DNA of 64,000 bases, from NCBI RefSeq assembly GCF_008016795.1, contig NZ_SDIK01000022.1, forward strand, positions 21,896 through 85,895, given 5' to 3'. This stretch comes from Prevotella brunnea (GTDB lineage Bacteria > Bacteroidota > Bacteroidia > Bacteroidales > Bacteroidaceae). The notes beneath the pieces were generated by a model that worked only from the letters and a program-made list of their open reading frames with translations, was not told where the DNA came from and ran no database searches. The position numbers were made by a program, and so were the translations under genes. Position 1 is the stretch's first letter. Each line of letters starts with the position of its first letter. This document shows, in pieces, positions 1-8,766 of this stretch.

Positions 1-235
1 TGTAGGTCAATCTACTCACGGTCAGGACGACCGCGCTCGTAAACCGGGAGCTATCGGTGCTTGTTCGTATCCTGCGAAGGTCTTCAAAGGAATGCGCATG
101 GGCGGTCAAATGGGAGGCGACAGAGTTACTACTCAGAACCTTCAAGTGTTAAAGGTAATTCCGGAACATAATCTTCTTCTCGTGAAAGGAAGTGTTGCCG
201 GATGCAATGGTTCAACCCTTATAATTAATAAGTAA
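1..235 (+). CDS. rplC: 50S ribosomal protein L3, C-terminal part (partial)
   Basis: The reading frame entering from the left edge encodes the last 77 residues of L3, including the family signature around [19 protein letters not shown] and the end [12 protein letters not shown]3 binds 23S rRNA early in 50S assembly. The start lies outside the window. Its TAA stop shares one base with the ATG of rplD (TAATG, 233-237), so the two genes are translationally coupled within the S10 operon. Confidence 0.93.
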   Translation, partial: VGQSTHGQDDRARKPGAIGACSYPAKVFKGMRMGGQMGGDRVTTQNLQVLKVIPEHNLLLVKGSVAGCNGSTLIINK

Positions 236-864
236 TGGATATTAACGTATTAGATATCAAAGGTCAGGAGACCGGCCGTAAGGTTACTCTTAACGAGAAT
301 ATCTTCGGAATTGAGCCAAACGATCATGTACTCTATCTTGACGTAAAGCGATATCTCGCTGCACAACGTCAGGGAACAGCAAAGTCAAAGGAAAGAAGCG
401 AACATGCCGGTTCTACACGCAAACTTGGTCGCCAAAAAGGTGGCGGCGGAGCTCGTCGTGGTGATATCAACTCGCCTGTTCTTGTTGGTGGCGGACGTGT
501 TTTTGGACCAACACCCCGTGATTATAGCTTTAAGCTCAACAAGAAGGTGAAAGTGCTCGCACGTAAGTCAGCTCTGTCTTACAAGGCAAAAGACGACGCG
601 ATAGTAATCGTAGAAGATTTCAACTTTGACGCACCGAAAACTAAAGATTTTATAAACATTGCTAAAAATCTTAAGATTGACGGTAAGAAAGTACTTCTCG
701 TTTTGCCGAATGCGGAAAAAAATGTATATTTGTCAGCTCGTAATTTGAAGAAAGCCGAAGTTACAACAGCAGCACAGGTGAATACATATAATGTTCTCAA
801 TGCTGACGTGCTTGTTGTAACCGAAAATTCTTTGAAGACGATTGATGAAATCTTAACCAAGTAA
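235..864 (+). CDS. rplD: 50S ribosomal protein L4
   Basis: L4 (209 aa) binds 23S rRNA and lines the peptide exit tunnel. The central basic loop with [15 protein letters not shown] and the conserved [21 protein letters not shown] are typical. Length is normal for the family. It overlaps rplC by one base and is followed by rplW after 21 bp. In some bacteria L4 autoregulates the S10 operon; no such signal can be judged here because the operon start is outside the window. Confidence 0.97.
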   Translation: MDINVLDIKGQETGRKVTLNENIFGIEPNDHVLYLDVKRYLAAQRQGTAKSKERSEHAGSTRKLGRQKGGGGARRGDINSPVLVGGGRVFGPTPRDYSFKLNKKVKVLARKSALSYKAKDDAIVIVEDFNFDAPKTKDFINIAKNLKIDGKKVLLVLPNAEKNVYLSARNLKKAEVTTAAQVNTYNVLNADVLVVTENSLKTIDEILTK

Positions 865-885
865 AAGTAGGAGACAGTTAGAATT

Positions 886-1329
886 ATGGGATTTATCATT
901 AAACCGGTGGTCACCGAGAAGATGACCAAAATTACAGACAAGTCTTCCGAAGACAAAAAGATTACAGCTCCCAGCGAAAAGGCAGGCAAACGCCATAACG
1001 CAACTGCTGAAATCCGCAAGTACGTTGTTAAGAATAGACGCCATCCGGAAGGTATAAACAAGGAAAAAACCGTTTATACCTACACCAAGATAGCTCAACC
1101 GAAATACGGCTTTATCGTGAAACCGGAAGCTAACAAACTTGAGATTAAGAAGGAAATTGAAAGTCTGTATAATGTTACAGTGATTGATGTGAATACGATT
1201 CGTTATGCCGGAAAACGTCAGGCACGTTATACAAAGGCAGGACTTGTGAAAGGTCAGAAGAACGCATTCAAGAAGGCTATCGTAACTTTGAAAGAAGGCG
1301 ATACAATTGATTTTTACAGCAATATTTAA
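886..1329 (+). CDS. rplW: 50S ribosomal protein L23 with a long internal insertion
   Basis: L23 sits at the exit of the peptide tunnel, where trigger factor and SRP dock. The ends match the Bacteroidetes family: MGFIIKPVVTEKMTKITDK at the start, and from about residue 66 KYGFIVKPEANKLEIKKEIE up to the usual end EGDTIDFYSNI. At 147 aa it is about 45-50 residues longer than the usual 95-100 aa. The extra, highly charged stretch (about residues 20-65) lies between strand 1 and the conserved GF(I/V)V segment. It is in frame without stops, so it is an insertion, not a frameshift. Confidence 0.95.
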   Translation: MGFIIKPVVTEKMTKITDKSSEDKKITAPSEKAGKRHNATAEIRKYVVKNRRHPEGINKEKTVYTYTKIAQPKYGFIVKPEANKLEIKKEIESLYNVTVIDVNTIRYAGKRQARYTKAGLVKGQKNAFKKAIVTLKEGDTIDFYSNI

Positions 1330-1336
1330 ATAGAAA

Positions 1337-2164
1337 ATGGCAGTACGTAAATTAAAACCGGTAACCCCGGGACAAAGACACAAGATTATTGGCACGTTCG
1401 AGGATATTACTGCATCCGTGCCAGAGAAGTCTCTCGTTTACGGTAAACGTTCTACCGGCGGTCGAAACAACACCGGTAAGATGACGGTTCGCTACATGGG
1501 TGGCGGTCATAAAAGAAAGTACCGTTTCATTGATTTCAAACGTGAGAAAGATGGTGTTCCAGCTGTAGTGAAGACAATCGAGTATGATCCTAACCGTTCT
1601 GCTCGAATTGCCTTGTTATACTATGCAGATGGTGAAAAACGTTACATTATTGCTCCAAACGGACTGCAAGTGGGCGCACGTCTCATGTCCGGCGCAGATG
1701 CCGCACCTGAGGTTGGAAACTCACTTCCATTGGCAAACATTCCCGTTGGTACCGTAATTCACAACATTGAATTACGACCGGGACAAGGTGCATTGCTTGT
1801 TCGTTCGGCTGGTAACTTTGCTCAGCTTACTTCTCGTGAAGGCAGTTACTGTGTGATTAAGCTCCCCTCTGGCGAAACACGTCAGATTCTTTCAACTTGT
1901 AAAGCTACGATCGGAAGTGTTGGTAATTCTGACCATGCTCTCGAACAGTCTGGTAAGGCCGGACGTTCTCGCTGGTTAGGTCGTCGCCCACACAACCGTG
2001 GTGTTGTTATGAACCCTGTTGATCACCCGATGGGTGGTGGTGAAGGTCGTCAGTCCGGAGGACACCCACGTTCTCGCAAGGGCTTGTATGCTAAGGGACT
2101 GAAGACACGCGCACCGAAGAAGCTTTCAAACAAGTATATTATTGAAAGAGCTAACAAGAAGTAA
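1337..2164 (+). CDS. rplB: 50S ribosomal protein L2
   Basis: L2 (275 aa) is a primary 23S rRNA-binding protein needed for subunit association and peptidyl transferase function. The conserved C-terminal segment [18 protein letters not shown], with its invariant histidine, and the basic tail ending in [10 protein letters not shown] are present. Length is normal. It lies 7 bp after rplW in the S10 operon. Confidence 0.98.
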   Translation: MAVRKLKPVTPGQRHKIIGTFEDITASVPEKSLVYGKRSTGGRNNTGKMTVRYMGGGHKRKYRFIDFKREKDGVPAVVKTIEYDPNRSARIALLYYADGEKRYIIAPNGLQVGARLMSGADAAPEVGNSLPLANIPVGTVIHNIELRPGQGALLVRSAGNFAQLTSREGSYCVIKLPSGETRQILSTCKATIGSVGNSDHALEQSGKAGRSRWLGRRPHNRGVVMNPVDHPMGGGEGRQSGGHPRSRKGLYAKGLKTRAPKKLSNKYIIERANKK

Positions 2165-2185
2165 TTAAGTAATTAAGAGTAAATT

Positions 2186-2455
2186 ATGAGTCGTTCATTA
2201 AAAAAAGGTCCTTACATTAACGTTTCACTCGAGAAAAAAATCCTCGCAATGAATGAGAGTGGTAAGAAAAGTGTCGTTAAGACTTGGGCCAGAGCATCAA
2301 TGATTTCCCCGGATTTCGTGGGACACACTGTTGCAGTTCATAACGGAAATAAATTTATCCCTGTTTACATTACTGAGAACATGGTAGGACATAAGCTCGG
2401 AGAGTTCAGCCCTACTCGTCGTTTTGGTGGACATTCCGGTAATAATAAGAAGTAA
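2186..2455 (+). CDS. rpsS: 30S ribosomal protein S19
   Basis: S19 (89 aa) sits in the 30S head next to S13. The start [11 protein letters not shown] and the segment [17 protein letters not shown] are diagnostic. It sits between rplB and rplV, as in nearly all bacteria. Confidence 0.97.
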   Translation: MSRSLKKGPYINVSLEKKILAMNESGKKSVVKTWARASMISPDFVGHTVAVHNGNKFIPVYITENMVGHKLGEFSPTRRFGGHSGNNKK

Positions 2456-2489
2456 GCAGGTCAAAACCATTTAGAAAAATAAAATAATA

Positions 2490-2900
2490 ATGGGAGCAAG
2501 AAAACATATAAAGGCAGAGGCTCGCAAGGAAGCTTTAAGAAGCCAGTATTTTGCAAAGCTCAAGGACTGCCCTTCATCACCCCGCAAAATGCGCTATGTC
2601 GTAGATATGGTTCGTGGTATGGAGGTGAATCGTGCCCTTGGCGTGCTTAGGTTCTCTAAAAAGGCAGCTGCGCAGAACGTTGAGAAACTTTTGCGTTCAG
2701 CTATTGCTAATTGGGAGAATAAGAATGACCGCAAAGCTGAAGACGGTGAACTTTATATCTCTAAGATCTTCGTTGATGAAGGTGTAACAATGAAGCGCAT
2801 GCGTCCTGCACCTCAGGGCCGTGGCTACAGAATTCGTAAACGTTCTAACCACGTCACACTCTTTGTAGATTCAAAGTCTGACGCTAACAATGATAATTAA
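2490..2900 (+). CDS. rplV: 50S ribosomal protein L22
   Basis: L22 (136 aa) lines the exit tunnel, where its hairpin loop is a site of macrolide-resistance mutations. The [15 protein letters not shown] helix and the loop [21 protein letters not shown] are clearly visible. The N-terminus [19 protein letters not shown] is the longer Bacteroidetes version. rpsC follows after 8 bp. Confidence 0.97.
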   Translation: MGARKHIKAEARKEALRSQYFAKLKDCPSSPRKMRYVVDMVRGMEVNRALGVLRFSKKAAAQNVEKLLRSAIANWENKNDRKAEDGELYISKIFVDEGVTMKRMRPAPQGRGYRIRKRSNHVTLFVDSKSDANNDN

Positions 2901-2908
2901 ATAGTAGA

Positions 2909-3637
2909 ATGGGACAGAAAGTTAATCCAATAAGCAACCGCTTGGGTATTATCCGCGGTTGGGAATCAAATTGGTTTGGTGGCAAGGATTTCGGAGATAA
3001 TCTCTTGGAAGATAAGAAAATCCGTACATACTTGAACAAACGCTTGGAGAAAGCAAGTGTTTCTCGTATTGTCATCGAACGCACATTGAAACTTGTCACC
3101 ATCACTATTTGCACTGCCCGCCCCGGACTCGTCATTGGTAAGGGTGGTCAGGACGTTGACAAGTTGAAAGAAGAATTGAAGAATCTTTTTAAGAAAGATA
3201 TTCAAATTAACATCTTTGAAGTTAAAAAACCTGAGCTGGATGCAAACATTGTTGGCAACAATATCGCTCGCCAAATCGAAGGTAAGATTGCTTACCGTCG
3301 TGCCATTAAAATGGCTGTAGCCAATACTATGCGTGCCGGTGCTGAAGGTATTAAAGTGCAGATTACAGGTCGTTTGAACGGTGCCGAAATGGCACGCAAG
3401 GAAATGTTCAAGGAAGGGCGAACCCCTCTTCATACTTTCCGTGCCGATATCGACTATTGCCAAACCGAAGCTCTTACAAAGGTAGGACTTTTAGGTATCA
3501 AAGTGTGGATTTGTCGTGGTGAGGTGTATAAGAAAGTGGATCTTACCCCGACCTTTACCCAAGACAAGGGCAACAATCGTTCCAACACCGGAGGTCGCTC
3601 CGGACGCGGTAATCGCAGAAGAAACAATAACCGTTAA
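2909..3637 (+). CDS. rpsC: 30S ribosomal protein S3
   Basis: S3 (242 aa) forms part of the mRNA entry site and helicase of the 30S subunit. The N-terminal type II KH domain carries the GxxG loop in [13 protein letters not shown]. The C-terminal domain has [24 protein letters not shown] and WICRGEVY. The tail is rich in N, R and G ([15 protein letters not shown]), a low-complexity basic extension. Confidence 0.97.
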   Translation: MGQKVNPISNRLGIIRGWESNWFGGKDFGDNLLEDKKIRTYLNKRLEKASVSRIVIERTLKLVTITICTARPGLVIGKGGQDVDKLKEELKNLFKKDIQINIFEVKKPELDANIVGNNIARQIEGKIAYRRAIKMAVANTMRAGAEGIKVQITGRLNGAEMARKEMFKEGRTPLHTFRADIDYCQTEALTKVGLLGIKVWICRGEVYKKVDLTPTFTQDKGNNRSNTGGRSGRGNRRRNNNR

Positions 3638-3651
3638 ATGTAGAAGCTATC

Positions 3652-4080
3652 ATGTTACAGCCAAAAAGAGTAAAATATAGGAGACCTCAAGATGGGCGTG
3701 GCAATAAAGGCAATGCTCACAGAGGTACACAATTGGCTTTTGGTTCTTTTGGTATCAAGACACTTGAACCGAAATGGATTGACAGCCGACAGATTGAGGC
3801 AGCACGTGTAGCCGTAAACCGCTACATGAACCGCCAAGGTCAGGTCTGGATTCGTATTTTCCCGGATAAGCCTATTACACGTAAACCTGCCGATGTGCGT
3901 ATGGGTAAAGGTAAAGGTGATCCTGCAGGTTGGGTGGCACCGGTAACACCGGGACGCATCCTCTTTGAAGTGGAAGGGGTTAGTTTTGATGTGGCAAAAG
4001 AGGCTTTACGTCTCGCCGCACAGAAACTTCCTGTTAAGACAAAGTTCGTTGTACGACGTGATTACGATAAAAACGCTTAA
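3652..4080 (+). CDS. rplP: 50S ribosomal protein L16
   Basis: L16 (142 aa) contacts the A-site tRNA and is required late in 50S assembly. Diagnostic segments are [37 protein letters not shown] and the [16 protein letters not shown] helix. rpmC follows after 5 bp. Confidence 0.97.
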   Translation: MLQPKRVKYRRPQDGRGNKGNAHRGTQLAFGSFGIKTLEPKWIDSRQIEAARVAVNRYMNRQGQVWIRIFPDKPITRKPADVRMGKGKGDPAGWVAPVTPGRILFEVEGVSFDVAKEALRLAAQKLPVKTKFVVRRDYDKNA

Positions 4081-4085
4081 GAAAG

Positions 4086-4280
4086 ATGAAGACAGCAGAA
4101 GTTAAATCAATCGAAACCAAGGATTTGGTTGAGAAAATCGAGAATGCGGAGGCAGCTCTTGCGAAAATGAAGCTGAACCACCACATTACTCCACTTGAGA
4201 ATCCATCACAGATTAAGGCGACTCGTCGCGATATTGCGCGTATGAAGACAGAACTTCGTCAGAGAGAACTTAACAAATAA
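4086..4280 (+). CDS. rpmC: 50S ribosomal protein L29
   Basis: L29 (64 aa) is a small two-helix protein at the tunnel exit. The second helix, [21 protein letters not shown], is the family signature. Its position between rplP and rpsQ is conserved. Confidence 0.95.
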   Translation: MKTAEVKSIETKDLVEKIENAEAALAKMKLNHHITPLENPSQIKATRRDIARMKTELRQRELNK

Positions 4281-4291
4281 CAATGGTCCAG

Positions 4292-4549
4292 ATGGAAACA
4301 AGAAATTTAAGAAAAGTAAGACAGGGTGTCGTTATCAGCAACAAAATGGATAAAACCATCGTTATTGCCGCTAAGTTCAAGGAGAAACACCCTATATATG
4401 GTAAATTTGTTCAGAAAACGAAAAAGTACCATGTTCATGATGAGAAGAATGAAGCCAACGTGGGCGATACCGTTCTCATTATGGAAACACGTCCTTTGAG
4501 TAGAACAAAGAGATGGAGATTAGTTCAAATAGTAGAAAAAGCTAAGTAA
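4292..4549 (+). CDS. rpsQ: 30S ribosomal protein S17
   Basis: S17 (85 aa from this start) is an OB-fold protein of the 30S body. [20 protein letters not shown] at the start and [20 protein letters not shown] are typical. An in-frame ATG at 4283, two bases after the rpmC stop, would add MVQ. The start at 4292 is chosen because the family in Bacteroidetes begins METRNLRK; the upstream choice cannot be excluded. Confidence 0.95.
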   Translation: METRNLRKVRQGVVISNKMDKTIVIAAKFKEKHPIYGKFVQKTKKYHVHDEKNEANVGDTVLIMETRPLSRTKRWRLVQIVEKAK

Positions 4550-4551
4550 TT

Positions 4552-4917
4552 ATGATACAATCAGAATCAAAACTTACAGTATGTGATAACAGCGGGGCTC
4601 GTGAAGCTAAGTGTATCCGCGTTCTTGGTGGTACACGTCGTCGTTATGCAAGTGTTGGTGACGTTATCGTAGTTGCTGTACAGAGCGTCATCCCATCAAG
4701 TGAAATTAAAAAGGGTGCAATATCAAAAGCTTTGATAGTACGTACTAAAAAAGAAATTCGTCGTGCCGATGGTTCCTATATTCGTTTCGACGATAATGCT
4801 TGTGTTTTACTGAATAACGCCGGTGAATTGAGAGGCAGCCGTATTTTCGGTCCTGTTGCTCGTGAACTTCGTGCAGTAAACATGAAAGTGGTATCTTTGG
4901 CACCTGAGGTTCTTTAA
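4552..4917 (+). CDS. rplN: 50S ribosomal protein L14
   Basis: L14 (121 aa) is a beta-barrel 23S rRNA protein at the subunit interface. [19 protein letters not shown] at the start and [13 protein letters not shown] near the end are diagnostic. It opens the spc section, two bases after rpsQ; no promoter or terminator separates the two parts here. Confidence 0.98.
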   Translation: MIQSESKLTVCDNSGAREAKCIRVLGGTRRRYASVGDVIVVAVQSVIPSSEIKKGAISKALIVRTKKEIRRADGSYIRFDDNACVLLNNAGELRGSRIFGPVARELRAVNMKVVSLAPEVL

Positions 4918-4938
4918 TTATTTAAATCGAATAATAAA

Positions 4939-5256
4939 ATGGCAAAATTCCATATAAAGAAAGACGATAAGGTGATCGTTCTTGCTGGCTCTGATAAGGG
5001 TAAAAGTGGTAAAGTGCTGAAAGTACTCGTTGACAAACAACGCGTGCTTGTTGAAGGAATCAATATGATGTCCAAGAGCACAAAACCCTCTGCAGCAAGT
5101 CCTCAGGGAGGTATTGTTAAGCAAGAGGCACCTATTCATATTTCAAATTTAAGTTTGATAGATCCTAAAAGCGGTAAGCCAACTCGTATTAAAATCGAGC
5201 GTGAAGGCAAAACTGTGAAGCGCATCGCTAAAAAGTCAGGGGAGGAAATTAAATGA
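4939..5256 (+). CDS. rplX: 50S ribosomal protein L24
   Basis: L24 (105 aa) initiates 50S assembly. It has the N-terminal KOW motif ([20 protein letters not shown], about residues 7-26) and the segment [20 protein letters not shown]. Its stop overlaps the start of rplE by four bases (ATGA, 5253-5256), implying translational coupling. Confidence 0.97.
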   Translation: MAKFHIKKDDKVIVLAGSDKGKSGKVLKVLVDKQRVLVEGINMMSKSTKPSAASPQGGIVKQEAPIHISNLSLIDPKSGKPTRIKIEREGKTVKRIAKKSGEEIK

Positions 5257-5810
5257 TGAATACAGCACAGTTAAAGAAAGCGTATAAGGAGCAGATTGCT
5301 CCCGCATTGCAGAAGCAATTCAACTACACTTCTGCCATGCAAATTCCTGTCTTGAAGAAGATTGTTATCAATCAAGGCTTGGGTGATGCGACTCAAGATA
5401 AGAAAATCATAGAGGTGGCACTCAATGAAATTTCCGAGATCGCTGGTCAAAAAGCTGTGGCTACCTATTCAAAGAAAGATATTGCGAATTTCAAGCTACG
5501 CAAGAAAATGCCAATTGGTGTTATGGTAACTTTGAGAAGGGAACGAATGTATGAATTCCTCGAAAAGTTGGTACGTGTGTCTTTACCTCGTATTCGCGAC
5601 TTTAAAGGTATTGAGAGCAAATTTGATGGTCGTGGCAACTACACCTTAGGTGTAAATGAGCAGATTATCTTCCCGGAAATTAACATCGATCAGGTAGATC
5701 GTATTCAAGGTATGAACATAACTTTCGTAACCACCGCCAAAACGGACGAGGAAGGTTATGCTCTCTTGAAAGGCTTCGGACTACCGTTTAAGAACGCTAA
5801 AAACGATTAA
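5253..5810 (+). CDS. rplE: 50S ribosomal protein L5
   Basis: L5 (185 aa) binds 5S rRNA and contacts P-site tRNA. Key segments are [34 protein letters not shown] text around residues 85-110 and [15 protein letters not shown]. Two adjacent ATG codons (5253 and 5256) could serve as start; both lie at the rplX stop. Confidence 0.97.
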   Translation: MMNTAQLKKAYKEQIAPALQKQFNYTSAMQIPVLKKIVINQGLGDATQDKKIIEVALNEISEIAGQKAVATYSKKDIANFKLRKKMPIGVMVTLRRERMYEFLEKLVRVSLPRIRDFKGIESKFDGRGNYTLGVNEQIIFPEINIDQVDRIQGMNITFVTTAKTDEEGYALLKGFGLPFKNAKND

Positions 5811-5815
5811 GAGAT

Positions 5816-6118
5816 ATGGCAAAAGAATCAATGAAAGCTCGCGAAATCAAACGTGCTAAACTCGTTGCACGTTATGCTGAAAAACGCGCGGCTCTAAAAA
5901 AGATTATCGCTACTTCTAACGATCCGGCTGAAGCATATGAGGCTGCTCGTAAACTTCAGGCAATTCCTAAGAATGCGAATCCTATCCGTCTTCACAATCG
6001 CTGTAAAGTTACAGGTCGTCCGAAAGGATATATCCGTCAGTTCGGTCTTTCCAGAATACAGTTCCGTGAGATGGCTTCTCAAGGGCTAATCCCCGGAGTA
6101 AAGAAAGCTAGCTGGTAA
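5816..6118 (+). CDS. rpsN: 30S ribosomal protein S14, zinc-free type
   Basis: S14 (100 aa) belongs to the 30S head. The C-terminal core [20 protein letters not shown] and [18 protein letters not shown] is diagnostic. Only one cysteine remains of the four that bind zinc in the C+ type, and the protein is long, so this is the C- (zinc-independent) type. It is followed by an unusually long 115-bp gap with a strong hairpin before rpsH. Confidence 0.96.
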   Translation: MAKESMKAREIKRAKLVARYAEKRAALKKIIATSNDPAEAYEAARKLQAIPKNANPIRLHNRCKVTGRPKGYIRQFGLSRIQFREMASQGLIPGVKKASW

Positions 6119-6130
6119 TTTATCTATTGT

Positions 6131-6213
6131 GTTATGTGTTTAAGGCTTGAGTCCTTAAATACATAACGCAGTGAAGATGAAGATTTTTTTTAATATTGTC
6201 GGGGCAGTCCCGA
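6131..6213 (+). promoter_or_regulatory. Two RNA hairpins between rpsN and rpsH
   Basis: The 115-bp gap contains a 15-bp stem (6131-6145 with 6153-6167, one G-U pair, 7-nt loop), a T-run at 6183-6190 too far from that stem for a standard terminator, and a small 5-bp CGGG/CCCG hairpin (6199-6213) shortly before the rpsH start. Neighbouring genes in the operon are mostly separated by less than 40 bp. A role in expression control, RNA processing or attenuation is an inference. Confidence 0.55.
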
Positions 6214-6233
6214 TTAATTAAACATTTATATTT

Positions 6234-6629
6234 ATGACAGATCCAATAGCAGATTATCTGACAAGACTTAGGAACGCTATTATGGCTCATCACCGTGTGG
6301 TTGAGGTTCCTGCGTCGAACTTGAAGAAATCTATTACGAAGATTCTCTTTGAGAAGGGCTACATTCTGAACTACAAGTTCATTGAAGATGGTCCTCAGGG
6401 TACCATTAAGGTTGCGCTGAAGTATGACCCTGTTACAAAGAAAAACGCCATCAAGAGTTTGAAGCGCGTTTCAACACCGGGTCTTCGCCAGTACACTGGC
6501 TACAAAGACATGCCGAGAGTTATTAACGGATTGGGAATAGCGATTATTTCTACGTCCAAAGGTGTAATGACTAACAAAGAGGCTGCTACCGAGAAAATCG
6601 GTGGTGAAGTTCTTTGCTACATTTATTAA
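6234..6629 (+). CDS. rpsH: 30S ribosomal protein S8
   Basis: S8 (131 aa) binds the central domain of 16S rRNA; in E. coli it represses the spc operon. MTDPIADYLTRLRNAIMA and the C-terminal GIAIISTSKGVMTNKEA are typical. It is preceded by two hairpins, the only structured gap in this part of the operon. Confidence 0.97.
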   Translation: MTDPIADYLTRLRNAIMAHHRVVEVPASNLKKSITKILFEKGYILNYKFIEDGPQGTIKVALKYDPVTKKNAIKSLKRVSTPGLRQYTGYKDMPRVINGLGIAIISTSKGVMTNKEAATEKIGGEVLCYIY

Positions 6630-6643
6630 TTGGGAGGATTATT

Positions 6644-7210
6644 ATGTCAAGAATCGGAAAATTACCAATTAGTATCCCTGCCGGCGTTACGGTTAATCTC
6701 AAGGATAATGTAGTTACGGTAAAAGGCCCCAAAGGTGAGCTCTGCCAATTTGTACATCCTTCCATTAAGACTATCATCGATGAGAATCAGGTAAGTTTTG
6801 AGGTTGATGAAAATCATCCTGAGAATTACAAACAGAAGCAGGCTTATCATGGTTTGTATCGTTCACTCGTAAACAATATGATAGTTGGAGTTAGCGAAGG
6901 TTATACAAAGACTTTGGAGCTTATAGGTGTTGGTTATCGTGTTTCTAATCAAGGAAATCTTATAGAATTTTCACTTGGTTACACTCACCCCATCTTCCTT
7001 CAACTACCGAATGAAGTCAAAGTTGAAACCAAGAGTGAGAGAAATCAGAACCCTCTCATAAAACTCGAATCGGCTGATAAACAGTTGTTAGGTCTTATTT
7101 GTGCTAAAATCCGTTCTTTCCGTATGCCGGAGCCTTATAAGGGCAAGGGTATTCTCTTCAAGGGAGAGGTTATTCGCAGAAAGTCTGGTAAGACAGCTGC
7201 AGCTAAGTAA
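6644..7210 (+). CDS. rplF: 50S ribosomal protein L6
   Basis: L6 (188 aa) has two repeated domains near the sarcin-ricin loop. The start MSRIGKLPISIPAGV matches the family and follows a GGGAGG sequence 8 bp upstream, one of the few clear Shine-Dalgarno sites here. An upstream in-frame start would overlap rpsH and is not needed. The second domain ends with KIRSFRMPEPYKGKGI and RRKSGKTAAAK. Confidence 0.97.
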   Translation: MSRIGKLPISIPAGVTVNLKDNVVTVKGPKGELCQFVHPSIKTIIDENQVSFEVDENHPENYKQKQAYHGLYRSLVNNMIVGVSEGYTKTLELIGVGYRVSNQGNLIEFSLGYTHPIFLQLPNEVKVETKSERNQNPLIKLESADKQLLGLICAKIRSFRMPEPYKGKGILFKGEVIRRKSGKTAAAK

Positions 7211-7231
7211 CTTTAATAATTTATTGAGATT

Positions 7232-7576
7232 ATGACAACAAAGAAAGAACAAAGAAGACTTAAGATAAAATTCCGTATTCGTAAGAATGTGGAAGGAACT
7301 GCAGAGCGTCCACGTTTATGCGTCTTCCGCAGTAACAAGCAGATATATGCACAGGTGATAAATGATCTGACAGGCACTACTCTTGCTTCAGCTTCTTCGG
7401 TTGGTCTTGAGAAAATGGCTAAGATAGAGCAAGCTAAGAAAGTAGGAGCTCTTGTTGCGAACAAAGCAACAGCAGCAGGTGTTGAAAAGGTTGTTTTCGA
7501 CCGTAATGGATACCTTTATCATGGTCGCGTCCAGGCTTTGGCTGATGCAGCACGTGAGGGAGGACTTAAATTCTAA
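7232..7576 (+). CDS. rplR: 50S ribosomal protein L18
   Basis: L18 (114 aa) binds 5S rRNA together with L5. [21 protein letters not shown] at the start and the C-terminal [23 protein letters not shown] are diagnostic. Confidence 0.97.
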   Translation: MTTKKEQRRLKIKFRIRKNVEGTAERPRLCVFRSNKQIYAQVINDLTGTTLASASSVGLEKMAKIEQAKKVGALVANKATAAGVEKVVFDRNGYLYHGRVQALADAAREGGLKF

Positions 7577-7582
7577 ACGATT

Positions 7583-8095
7583 ATGGCAATGAATAAAGTA
7601 AAAGTAAATAGTGATGTTGAAATGAAAGACCGCTTGGTTGCCATCAACCGCGTGACGAAAGTTACAAAAGGTGGTCGTACTTTCACGTTCGCTGCTATCG
7701 TCGTTGTAGGTGACGGTAAAGGCGTAATCGGATGGGGACTTGGTAAAGCCGGAGAGGTAACAGCAGCTATTCAGAAAGGTACTGATGCTGCCAAGAAAAA
7801 CCTTGTGAAGGTTCCCGTGTTAAAAGGTACTATTCCTCATGAGATAGAGACTCGTTACGGTGGGGCACAGGTACTCCTTAAACCGGCAGCAGCCGGTACC
7901 GGGCTAAAAGCCGGTGGTGCCATGCGTGCCGTTCTTGAGAGTGCGGGCATCTCTGATGTGATAGCAAAGTCTAAAGGTTCGTCCAACCCACACAACCTCG
8001 TTAAGGCAACGATTGCAGCTCTTTCTCAGATGCGCGATGCGTACGCCGTGGCAGGTGAACGTGGTATTTCGATGGAAAAAGTATTTAACGGTTAA
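7583..8095 (+). CDS. rpsE: 30S ribosomal protein S5
   Basis: S5 (170 aa) lies at the mRNA entry and affects decoding fidelity. The S5 N-domain ([19 protein letters not shown]) and C-domain ([24 protein letters not shown]) are present. ATG codons at 7583 and 7589 are both possible starts. Confidence 0.97.
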   Translation: MAMNKVKVNSDVEMKDRLVAINRVTKVTKGGRTFTFAAIVVVGDGKGVIGWGLGKAGEVTAAIQKGTDAAKKNLVKVPVLKGTIPHEIETRYGGAQVLLKPAAAGTGLKAGGAMRAVLESAGISDVIAKSKGSSNPHNLVKATIAALSQMRDAYAVAGERGISMEKVFNG

Positions 8096-8111
8096 TTAAG
8101 GAGAATAAATT

Positions 8112-8288
8112 ATGGCAACAATAAAGGTTAAGCAAATAAAGAGCCGTATCAACGCTCCTAAAGACCAGAAGAGCACATTATTGGCTCTTGGGCTTCGTAA
8201 GATTTCTCAGGTTGTTGAAGTAGAAGATACTCCAAGTATCCGCGGAATGATTAACAAGGTTCATCATCTGGTATCAATAATTGATTAA
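8112..8288 (+). CDS. rpmD: 50S ribosomal protein L30
   Basis: This short gene encodes 58 aa: MATIKVKQIKSRIN at the start, then a segment ending in SIRGMINKVHHLVSIID, the typical L30 end. It lies in the invariant position between rpsE and rplO, with a weak AAGGAGA site at 8099-8105. L30 is a small 23S rRNA-binding protein. Confidence 0.96.
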   Translation: MATIKVKQIKSRINAPKDQKSTLLALGLRKISQVVEVEDTPSIRGMINKVHHLVSIID

Positions 8289-8315
8289 TTCATCTTATAA
8301 AAGGTAAAAGTAATT

Positions 8316-8762
8316 ATGAAATTAAATAATTTGAGACCGGCATCGGGTTCCACTCATTCACGTCGTCGCATTGGTCGCGGACCAGGTTCTGGTCTCGGCG
8401 GTACTTCTACTCGTGGACACAAAGGAGCCAAATCTCGTTCCGGTTACAAGAAGAAGATTGGTTTTGAAGGTGGACAAATGCCACTTCAGCGTCGTGTTCC
8501 TAAAGGTGGCTTTAAGAATATCAATCGTAAGGAATACTTTGCTGTAAACTTGTCTTCTCTTCAGAAACTTGCTGAGCAGCAGAACCTCACGAAGATAGGA
8601 CTTGCAGAATTGAAGTCAGCCGGTTTAATCAAAGGCAATGTACTTGTTAAGATTCTCGGAATGGGAAAATTGACAGCAAAAATCGATGTAGAGGCAAATG
8701 CATTCTCAAAAACTGCCCAAGAAGCAATTCAGGCAGTTGGTGGTAACACAACTATAATCTAA
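8316..8762 (+). CDS. rplO: 50S ribosomal protein L15
   Basis: L15 (148 aa) is a late-assembly 50S protein. The glycine-rich N-terminus (GRGPGSGLGGTSTRGHKGAKSR) and GFEGGQMPLQRRVPKGGF are diagnostic. secY follows after 4 bp. Confidence 0.97.
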   Translation: MKLNNLRPASGSTHSRRRIGRGPGSGLGGTSTRGHKGAKSRSGYKKKIGFEGGQMPLQRRVPKGGFKNINRKEYFAVNLSSLQKLAEQQNLTKIGLAELKSAGLIKGNVLVKILGMGKLTAKIDVEANAFSKTAQEAIQAVGGNTTII

Positions 8763-8766
8763 ATCA

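Noticed and set aside
886..1329. Frameshift or assembly error in rplW
   Set aside because: The insertion is in frame and open, with both ends of L23 intact.
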